Assembly: GCA_018268195.1 (NCBI GenBank)
Contig: JAFDWZ010000001.1
Location: 1-64,000 of the forward strand
DNA length: 64,000 nucleotides
DNA from: Bacteroidota bacterium
GTDB lineage: Bacteria > Bacteroidota > Bacteroidia > AKYH767-A > OLB10
Direction of reading: 5' to 3'
In this document: one piece after another, positions 1 to 9,300 of the stretch
Layout of the letters: each line of letters starts with the position of its first letter
How positions within the stretch are numbered: the stretch's first letter is position 1
Program-made: the position numbers and the translations under genes
Notes under the pieces: generated by a model
Seen by the model: the letters and a program-made list of their open reading frames with translations, nothing else
Database searches by the model: none
What the model was told of the DNA's origin: nothing

Positions 1-1769
1 GGGTCAATTAAGAAAATTGATTTAGACACCAATGGAAACGGTGCTAAATTCAGTGCACCGTAATTATTAAACGGCCCAACCCAAAGATTACCGCCATGCG
101 GCTGGCTGTCAATAACAGCCACTTTGTTAAGATACAATCCGTCAAAGTGATAATTCATATTGTTACCACGAAGGCGCGTAACAGGGTTAAATCCTCCGAA
201 ATAAATCCCCGTAACAGTGCTGTCCGTAGTGTTACAACCAATGTAACTCCGCTCAGCAAGGCTTGCAGTTATGGCAGAGGTGTTATAAGTCAAGCCCGTA
301 GCAGGATACGAGCCTGTGATGCTATTGCAACTTGCATTCACGCGCTGTGTGCCATTTAATGCAATTCCTGTTGTACTTATCGGTGATGTTGCATTTATTT
401 TTATAGTATTAAACTTAACAGCACCATTTTTTGTGTGATTTTGTACAATTCCATAAAATGAGTTATTAAGCATTATCGTATTGTTTGTTGCCGAGTATAA
501 AACATTTTTTAAATTGGATATTTCACTCATATAAATAGCACCTCTGCTAAAACCTTTAGCTTTGTTATTTCCCGTTAATGGAGGAGCATTTACAACTATA
601 CTGTCATTTATTGCCATCATGTTTTTTGCATAAGCATTATTTGTCCAGAATATACCTGTTGCCTGTGTCGTAATTTTACAGTTATTCACCATGCTTGTTT
701 GCAGCCAGGGAGTTCGTGTGCCATAAACACCTTGATTCACGTTAAGCAAATTTATAAAACTTGCCGCTAAGACAGAGCCATCTGTATATATTCCACGCCA
801 ACAATTATTAACGGTTTTGAATGTTCCGTTTTCAGGCAAAACAGTAAGTTTAGGATTACTTATTGCCGGTATATTTTCGTGATAAACACTTACCATTGCT
901 GTTCCTCTGTATGCTTCCGTGTAAACCGAATCTGTTACAATGTTTGTGAATTTTGTGTTTTTAATGGTAACAGTGCTGTTATGAGCCACCATACCTGTAT
1001 TCAACTTATTAAAAGTATTAATAGAACTTATATTACCTCCTAAAATAAATCCTGCCACACTGTAAATCTCAATTCCAACTTTGGGTAATTTTCCATGTAA
1101 TGATTGTCCAATATAGTCTGGTTTAAATACAGCAGATGTCATTGCAAAAGTGGTATTACTAATACTTACTATCACATTGTTTAATCCTGACGATTTAGGA
1201 GGAATGTATAAACCTGTAACACAGTTCAATATTTTACTTCCGTTATCTATATTCACAGATGATCCATCATGCGCTTCAATTCCAATATTTGCATCGTTTA
1301 ATTCAGAATTATTGGTTAAATAAATTTTCCCCTTTGAAAGCACACTTATCCCTCTCCACATCGTATCGCAACTTTGAACGATTGTATTATTCAAAATCAA
1401 ATTACCGTTGCTTTGAACAACAATTTGCCCGCCTACACCAACATACACCATGCAGTTGTTAAGCGTAAGTGTGCCGTTCACATAATACGTTCCTGCAATA
1501 AATACACTTAAATTACTCAGGGTAAGGTTTCCTGAATAAGTACTGTCTGCAAAAGTTGTATCGGTGGTGGTGCAGGGGTTTATAACGGTAACACAAACAC
1601 TATCTTTCCAAGTAGTATTAGCAGGTGAGGTAACAGAGGCAACATTGTAAAAACAACTTCCCGATTGTGTAAAATATCCGCTCACTGTAAACGTAGCACA
1701 CTGCATAGAGTGAAGCGTTACACTGCCCGGCAGGGTGGAGTTGGTTTGAACAAATCTCATAAAACTCAT
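1..1769 (-). CDS. Truncated paralogue of the 2493-aa T9SS protein (DUF11 tail + beta-helix), runs off left edge
   Basis: I read this frame codon by codon: it is open from ATG at 1769 to base 1 (589 codons, no stop), so the gene continues beyond the window. It begins MSFMRFVQTNS, with no signal peptide, in the middle of a DUF11-like repeat. From FVQTNS onward it matches the inside of the 2493-aa protein (near residue 1545): first ~110 residues almost identical, then a clearly related but diverged right-handed beta-helix region with repeated N/T-rich strands. Its ATG overlaps the TGA of the gene at 1766-3301 (ATGA). As it stands it could not enter the Sec/T9SS route alone. It is either a recombination remnant still translated by coupling, or a pseudogene. 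High confidence that it is a copy; low confidence that it works. Confidence 0.8.
   Translation of the reverse strand, partial: MSFMRFVQTNSTLPGSVTLHSMQCATFTVSGYFTQSGSCFYNVASVTSPANTTWKDSVCVTVINPCTTTDTTFADSTYSGNLTLSNLSVFIAGTYYVNGTLTLNNCMVYVGVGGQIVVQSNGNLILNNTIVQSCDTMWRGISVLSKGKIYLTNNSELNDANIGIEAHDGSSVNIDNGSKILNCVTGLYIPPKSSGLNNVIVSISNTTFAMTSAVFKPDYIGQSLHGKLPKVGIEIYSVAGFILGGNISSINTFNKLNTGMVAHNSTVTIKNTKFTNIVTDSVYTEAYRGTAMVSVYHENIPAISNPKLTVLPENGTFKTVNNCWRGIYTDGSVLAASFINLLNVNQGVYGTRTPWLQTSMVNNCKITTQATGIFWTNNAYAKNMMAINDSIVVNAPPLTGNNKAKGFSRGAIYMSEISNLKNVLYSATNNTIMLNNSFYGIVQNHTKNGAVKFNTIKINATSPISTTGIALNGTQRVNASCNSITGSYPATGLTYNTSAITASLAERSYIGCNTTDSTVTGIYFGGFNPVTRLRGNNMNYHFDGLYLNKVAVIDSQPHGGNLWVGPFNNYGALNLAPFPLVSKSIFLID
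1323..1754. repeat. Direct repeat copy 1 (internal segment of the big T9SS gene)
   Basis: About 430 bp, nearly identical by eye to 5713-6147, offset about 4.39 kb and in the same orientation. Homology stops abruptly at 1754/1755, just inside the start codon of the truncated gene, which marks a recombination junction. Both copies code for the end of the DUF11-like repeat and the start of the beta-helix. Confidence 0.85.
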
Positions 1770-3301
1770 TCATTAAAAACAACTAATTTTTTATGCACAC
1801 GCTCACCATTACTTGTAATACTACAATTATAAACCCCATTTGCAACACGTGACAATGAAACACTTTGCAATGTACTCCACGGAGGGAGATTTTGCGAATA
1901 AACTACTCTGCCGTTTATATCAAAAATCTCCAACTTACCTGATTTGTTCTGCGGCAATAAATACATGATTCTGAAATTGCCATTGTTGGGATTTGGTGAA
2001 ACGGAAAACTTAAAATCATGTTCTGTTAAATCTTTCACACTCGTAAGCGTATCGCATGGGCTACCCACCAAACGACCTAAGTAGTAGTTGGGGTGGTTAG
2101 GAACCGTACCAACATTAAAACAAGGTAAGTGAATGTTGTGTAAGTTAACTGTACAGTCTATGCCTGCACTGTCAGGATAATCCATTTCATGCAAATCTAA
2201 AACACCACTTGTTGATGTAATATAAATCTTACCGTTTGCAGCAAGGTACATTAAATAAAAATTGGTGTAAAATACCGGAGGAGCGGAAAGGAATGTGTCA
2301 TTGGTGGCAACTAACTGATAAGTAGCTCCAATATTTGATGTATCAGTATTAATTTGATGAATGTGTTCAGTTGTAGCAAAATATAAATATTTTGAATTAG
2401 AAGAAAAAGCTGTTGCATAAGAAATGTTCCCGTCCGTAAAATCAATAACTGTATCTAATGAAAAAACACCTGAACACCTGTCAAAATCAAATAACTGAAC
2501 TTTTGATTGATAACTCATGCCAACAACATTACTACATGAAAAAGCAAATTTTTCACCGTCAGGTGAAAATGTTGGTTGTCCTGCAAACCCAAATGGAAAG
2601 CCTGCAATTTGCAGGTTCTGATTTCCAAAATATTGAATTGTATCGGGTGTTACTAAAAAAGTATGGGCATGAGTTGCATCGAAAGATAATACCACTACCC
2701 ACCAATCTCTACCATTAGCGTGTTTACAAGCAGCAATACCCCACCCGAATACATCTGTATGAGCAACATTATTTTTACTGATTACTTCTCCTAATCCATT
2801 ATCATGAGTAACATCTATAATACTATAATAAAAATTACTATCTATCAGAATTGGACTATTGTAATTGCACGTTTGATGAAATAATACATATTTATTTGAA
2901 TCATCAGGCATAGGTAAAATAATAGTACCGTAAGGAATAGGCAATCCATATTGATGTCCATAATCATAAGTGCATTGATTAGGGTTTAATCCACTGCCAT
3001 TTTGCATGGTATCACCTGTTGCATTAGCTATAAAATAACCATTGCTGCTGATTAATATATTTCCGTTTTCATCAGCAATGTTTGCTTGGGTGTCCATGAA
3101 AGGAATTACTCTTTGTTCACTCAATACACTATATGAATTTTGAGTAAAATTAATTCTACCTTCTGCTGACGTAGAACTATAATGGTGTCCTAACAGCCAA
3201 ACATGATTTTTACCTTGCGCAACTGCTGATTCTTTTATTACTAAAAAAAGTAATAAAAGAATCAGAATTAGTGGGGCGTTTATTTTTTTACCCTTTCTCA
3301 T
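1766..3301 (-). CDS. Secreted beta-propeller-like protein with T9SS type A sorting domain
   Basis: 511 residues. Residues 1-28 are a signal peptide (basic start, Leu/Ile core, cleavage after AVA-Q). The body has PD40/propeller-like strands, for example QPTFSPDGEKFAFS near 250 and AFSSNSKYLYFAT near 300. The last ~80 residues are a type A T9SS sorting domain: FSVSPNPNNGNF, then LEIFDINGRVV, NGVYNCSI and a basic KKLVVFNE end. It should be exported by Sec, then moved across the outer membrane by T9SS and anchored or released. The start ATG overlaps the stop of the upstream 2493-aa gene (ATGA at 3298-3301), and its own stop overlaps the next start, so the three are probably translationally coupled. 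The substrate is unknown. Confidence 0.85.
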   Translation of the reverse strand: MRKGKKINAPLILILLLLFLVIKESAVAQGKNHVWLLGHHYSSTSAEGRINFTQNSYSVLSEQRVIPFMDTQANIADENGNILISSNGYFIANATGDTMQNGSGLNPNQCTYDYGHQYGLPIPYGTIILPMPDDSNKYVLFHQTCNYNSPILIDSNFYYSIIDVTHDNGLGEVISKNNVAHTDVFGWGIAACKHANGRDWWVVVLSFDATHAHTFLVTPDTIQYFGNQNLQIAGFPFGFAGQPTFSPDGEKFAFSCSNVVGMSYQSKVQLFDFDRCSGVFSLDTVIDFTDGNISYATAFSSNSKYLYFATTEHIHQINTDTSNIGATYQLVATNDTFLSAPPVFYTNFYLMYLAANGKIYITSTSGVLDLHEMDYPDSAGIDCTVNLHNIHLPCFNVGTVPNHPNYYLGRLVGSPCDTLTSVKDLTEHDFKFSVSPNPNNGNFRIMYLLPQNKSGKLEIFDINGRVVYSQNLPPWSTLQSVSLSRVANGVYNCSITSNGERVHKKLVVFNE

Positions 3302-6300
3302 TTTACTAGTATCAATTTACTTGTTAATGATTTTTTATTGGCTGCATTTACTGTAATTGAATAAATACCGCCAGATAAATTATTTAAATGAATCAGATGT
3401 GTTTTTTCACTGCAATTAAATTCTGATTCATATACCGTCTCATTCAACACATTCCTGATTTGAATCTTGCATATTCCATCTTCTTGTCCCGTTAATTCAA
3501 CTTTTACTTTATCACTTGCAGGGTTAGGAATAATTTTTATTCCATTTTCTTCTGATTTTTCAGTTGTATTATTTGCCAGCCTGTAAACGCCACTTTGCAA
3601 ACATACATTTGCATCATCATAATCAATTGAATCATTAATTAGTGCAATAAGTGTACGTGCCCGTTCAACTGCCGCTCCTCCTGTGTAAGGACATTGCGTA
3701 GCTATTGAATATAGTTCGATGTAATTATTTCGGACAATCTCAACATCCTCGTCTCGTTCCAAATATCCTATTTCTATTTCATTAATGATTTTATTGTTTA
3801 ATTCAGGCAACTCACCATTAACAACAAGGTCATTCTTGTACTGTGCACTGTCTAAACGGTTCTGTAATATAGCCTCTCTCTGCACCTTAATATTGTTAAC
3901 CGTTTGGTTTAAAAACTCAACCGTCAATTTCCAATGATTGTAAATGCTGTCAGCATCCTGCGTTGGGTGATTTACCTTCCACGTTTCAATATTATTCATG
4001 CTGTCGGCAAATAATTTCATTTGTGAGTAGGTGTTTTCAATCAATACCATCATCGTGGAATCATACGTGTATGCAGCCTTTTTATATTCATCAGCAGCAT
4101 ACAAATTTCCGGTATTATCACTTTTATGTACAAGCATAAACTGGATGTAAATGGAATCACTAAACCATAAGGTCGAATCCTGTGCCAGCTCTTTGTAGAG
4201 GTACTCAGCAGCAATGGCTTTTGATTCTTTAGATATTTCTTCCGAATCAAAAATGCCTGAAGCAATTAATTCGCGAATGGTGGTGTCAGCCATTGCAGGT
4301 GGTTGACTTGAACATACAATAGAGTTGGAACAATAAAATGTGCTGCCTCCTTTAGTTGGATTAAACCATGAGCTTGGTGTTACTACTGGATTATAAACTG
4401 AACCCAATAAAGAATCCACATCAAAACGTGAAAGTGGAACAAAGGGATTACTTGCTAAATTCATTCCACCAAAACCACTTACGGTTGGCACATTCCATTT
4501 ATTGCCATTATGCGGCTGTATGCCCATGTAAGTAGGATTAGTGGGGCTTCCTGTGTTCAGATATAAGCCAACGTAATGCGTATTCATTTCATTACCCCTA
4601 AAAACAGTATTAGGATTAGCTCCGCCAAAGCTGAAACCTCTGTAAGTGCTGTCCACCGTGTTGCAATACATGGTTACTTTATTATTCATGTTGCCCGCAC
4701 TTATTCCGTTTGAGTTGCCTGTAATGCCTGTTGCATAATTCCCAGTAATGTTGTTGCAACTTACGGCTGAATTTTGATTTGCTGCAACTAAAATGCCGTT
4801 GCCGTTGCCATGCAGTTTAACAACATTGTATTTTATTTTAGCCGTGTTCAATGCTCCTGCATATATAGCGTGTGAGGCATTGGTTAAAGTCAATACGTTG
4901 TTGCTTGCCATATATCGCACAGGAGTTACCTGATTAAACTCACTCATCCATAAGCCATAGTTAGCCAGACTTAAACCTGTGCCATTAGCTCCATTGATGG
5001 TAATCGTATTGTTGGTTGCATACATAAACCGCGCAAAAGGATTGGTCGCCATTTTTATTCCTATGTGAGTGGCTGTAATGGTACAGTTGCTCACGGTGTT
5101 TGTACTTAACACAGGTGCACTTGTTTCTTCAACTCCGGTTCTTACATTCAATATATGTATAAAACTTGCTGTCAATTTACTCTTGTTAGTATAAATTCCC
5201 CTGTAGCAATTCTCAACTGTGTTATAGTTCAATGCTTCGGGCAGCACGGTAAGGTCGCCCGTGTGTATGTCGCCAACAGGCATTCCAACACTTACTATTG
5301 CTGTTCCTCTGTAGGGTTCGTTATAAAACGTATCGTAACCAATGTTGCTGAACTTACTTCTTTTCACTGTAACAATACTGCTTATAGCTACAATACCGGT
5401 ATTCAGTTTCTCAAACTCATTTAGGTTTGCATCACCAATAGTAGTTATCATATTGGTCATGTCTATTCCTGCTTTGGGCAGTGTGCCATGTGGTGTTTGT
5501 CCTGCATAGTCAGGTTTAAAGTTTGGGCTTTGCATTTTAAATTTACTTCCGTCCACTTTCAACGCTATGGAATTATAACCACCACCCGGGTGTACCGGTA
5601 TCTTCAGCCCTGTTACACAATCGTAAATTTCACTTTGCAGAATTTCAACCTGCGATTGGTCTAAAGCATAAATTCCAACATCAGCATTGCGGAGTATGCT
5701 TCCGTTTAGTTTTATTTTCCCCTTTGAAAGCACATTTATCCCTCTCCACATCGTGTCGCAGCTTTGCATGGTGGTGTTGTTCAGGTTTAGCACTCCGTTG
5801 CTTTGAACAATTATCTGCCCGCCTGCATTCACATACACCATGCAGTTGTTCAGTGTAAGTGTGCCGTTCACATAATATGTTCCTGCAATAAATACACTTA
5901 AATTACTTAGTGTAACGTTCCCCGAATAAGTGTTGTCTGCAAAAGTTGTATCTGTAGTAGTACATGGGTTTATAACGGTAACACAAACACTATCCTTCCA
6001 TATTGTATTAGCAGGTGAGGTAACGCTTACTGTGTTAAACAAACATCCTGTGGCAGCATTGCCAAAGTAGCCCGCTACCGTAAACGTATCACACTGCATG
6101 GAGTTAAGCGTTACACTGCCCGGCAGTGTGGAGTTGGTTTGAACAAAACCGCTTGGCAGCGCATCGGCCAACACTCCGGTTTGCGTGTTTGCGCTGTTGT
6201 TGCACACCGTGATGGTGTAAGTTACCAGGTCTGTCACTGCTGCTGCCGTATCTCTGTCTGCTGTCTTGGTTATCTGCCAGCAGTCGGCACAGGCACTCTG

Positions 6301-9300
6301 CACGCTACTCATCCTGAAAGTGCTGTTCATCATTGTTTTATTTGCATTTGCAGATACTAACTCATTACAGAAATCATGAGCAAATATAACAATATCCGGC
6401 AGTGTGGTGTCGCCCGCAAAGGTGCAGGTGGGCAGCAGGTCAAACCTAATGGTCATTATCCGGCCATTGTTGTAGCCTCCATTGGCATAACCAATCTTTT
6501 TTATGCTGTCTGCATCCGTTATCCAAACCGTATTGGTTGCTGTTGGCGTGAGTTGTGCCGATGCTGATGTGAGGTGGTTGTTGCCATAAAACATATAGGC
6601 TCCCACCACCTGCAGGTTGGGCTTGAGGTTGGTGAGCACCACCGTGTCGGGATAGAGGTAGCCGAGATATTTGCTGTTGAAGGGCGCCCACACACTCACC
6701 GTGTCGCAAAGGGTGTAGGGCGTTTCGTAATATTTCTGAGTAACGTCAAAAGCTGCCGTGTCTTTATTATAACTCAACTGAGTAAGTATATAACTGCATA
6801 TTTTGGTGCTGTCATAAGGTGCAGCAGGATAGTTGCCACAGTTCCATCCGATGTGTATGTTGAAAAATTCTTTCGAGCTGTCTATTGGGCACGACACAGG
6901 CGTGGCGCACAGGTTGCCGCTCACGCTTGCCCCTTTTGCCAGCGATGGGGTTACGGGAATGATGTTGCCTGCGGCTGCGTAAGTCTGTCCTCCTGTTTTG
7001 AAATGCCAGTTGCTAAGATGGGGAGTGCTGCCCACGATGGCAATAAACACATTGTCGGCAGCGGTTTGGCCGGAGTTGCCTGTGTTGGTGTTTTGCACGG
7101 TCAGGTTGTTCCAGCATATTGTATCGCTGCGCAGGGAAGCATTGCTGTTGTCTATGGAGGTGAGTTGCAGATGAGGGTTTATGCTCAGTGTATTAAGGCT
7201 GTTGCCCGAAGGGTTCAGCACAGGGTCATTCATGGTGCTGCATCCACTACCCGTCAGGCAGGCAGGCCATTGCGGATGGAAGGTTATTTGTGCCGCTGTG
7301 GATGCGGATGGCGTTACAGGTAGCACCATGCAACTGTCGGGAAACAACTTCAGCGATATGAAACACCGGTTTTCCTGATCCCCGATATAAAATGTGGTCG
7401 AATTGCCCGCACTGTTGTTTTGGAAAAAACAATTCATAGCAGGTAGCGCTGTGGCACTGAAAGTTACATTGCCCGAAGCATTTTCAAGAAACGACAATCC
7501 CACCGTGTCGCTTTCCATATAAACTCCGTTTACACGTACACCATTTTTGGCAACGGCATTTTTTACATGATAGCCCTGCGGAATTTGCAGGTTGAAGAAC
7601 GAAGGCTGCAACACGGGCGGTTTATACTCATAGGGGTAAATATCTATGAGGCCTTTGCCTCCGGCAATGGTGCTTCTTGATTCAACTATCATTTCTTTTT
7701 CGCAGCCTTGCTTGTTGCTGATGCTGGTATTGTTTGAAGCCATCTGACTCACAAAATAGTGAATGCTTCCGGTGGCTTCGCAGAAAAAAGCGTAACTGTT
7801 TATGAAGGCCGTGTCAACCAAATTGTTGCTCACATCGTTTGGGTCAACTGTCCATCCGAGGCTATCAAGTTTCGCTGTGGTGTTGGGTTGTTGCGGAACC
7901 AGGTCGCTCACCTTATTTTGTATTTCCCCACTGAAAAACATCCGGTTGAAAACATTGCTTTCTTTTATTACATCGTCAACCGAGTTCAGGGAGGCAGGCA
8001 TATAATTTCCGCAAACGTTATAAATTACTTTTATCCGGTAGTGTTGCCCGGGCATGAACCCCGTGAATGAACCAACGCTGTGCGTAATCAGTTGAGGATA
8101 GTCGTGCAGATTGCCCGAATAGGTGTTACTGACAGTATCGTGGTAGGTGGTAAATACAAATCGGTATTCGTTGGCAGTGGTGGTGGTGTCAATCAAAAAC
8201 TGTGACAGCAGATTGCCGCCAATGGCATATTTGCGAATGGTGGTATAGTCGTTTGCTCCCATGGAGTAAGGCTCGCAGTCCAAACATCCATTCACCGAGG
8301 GTGTGGCATCGTCCATATAAAAATAGATGCTGTCCGGATAAAGTTTCATGGTGTCTAGCCCCATAGGGATAAAACGGCTTAGCTGCAATACGTTAAAACG
8401 CAATCCCTGCTGTTGCAGTTGAGCATAGTCATAACCTCCGTTATTTCTGTCCCCATCCACAAAATTGGCTCGCATATAGTCTGCTGCCCGGTCGCCATAA
8501 CTTATATAATTCTTTTTTATTTTCGGGAATAGCTGACTACCTGCTGTAATCTGTACAAGTGGATCATCTGCCCGTCCGTCATCATCACTATCGGCAAGAC
8601 CGAAGTTTTCGCGCTGCATATAATATCGTTGTGCTATCAGCCCCGGGCTTTTGCAACCCGGGCACATGACTGCAATACGTTTTCCTCTGTCGTTCAACGG
8701 CAGCCATTGTATGTTGCCATTGAGGTTGTTAATGGCGGGAGGAATAAGGTGTGTTCCAAAGGCTCCTCCTGTGTAGTTTAATGAAAAACAGTTGTCGGTA
8801 TTAGGTAACAGATGAAACGTAGCAGAATATGGTGTAGTGGACATATCGCTGCCACAGCAGGCTTGCAGTTTGAAAATAAATTGCCCACTGTCAAGTACAT
8901 TTTTCATATCGTTCACCAATAGGTTAAAATAAAAATAATATAATGTCTTTCTGCATATTGCTAATCCAATGGTGTCTGATGTGTAATAATATTCAGGCTG
9001 ATAATAAGTTGTATCGCCAAGAGCATCGGTTTTTATAAAATAAACATCCTGCCAGGGTCTGGTGATGCGAAGATTGGTGTCGCAAAACACCGTTGCTCGC
9101 AGCCACCCGTTAAGAGTAGTGCATAAATTTTGTGGCTGGTTACATCCTAACAGTTGATATACATTGGTTGCTCCTTGCTTTACAATACCTTTAAAGTCTA
9201 TACTAAAAGTTGCTGAGTCGCCCGTTCCTGCATTAGTAACGCTCAGGTTGCTCACGGTAGGGAAGAAGTTGTTCTTCAGATAAAAATCGTAGCCTGCTCC

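Noticed and set aside
6574-7323. 249-codon plus-strand frame antisense to the 2493-aa gene
   Set aside because: It lies fully inside a clearly coding gene on the other strand, has irregular composition (Cys/His/Gly-rich, reading like the antisense of an N/T/S-rich protein) and no recognisable domain.
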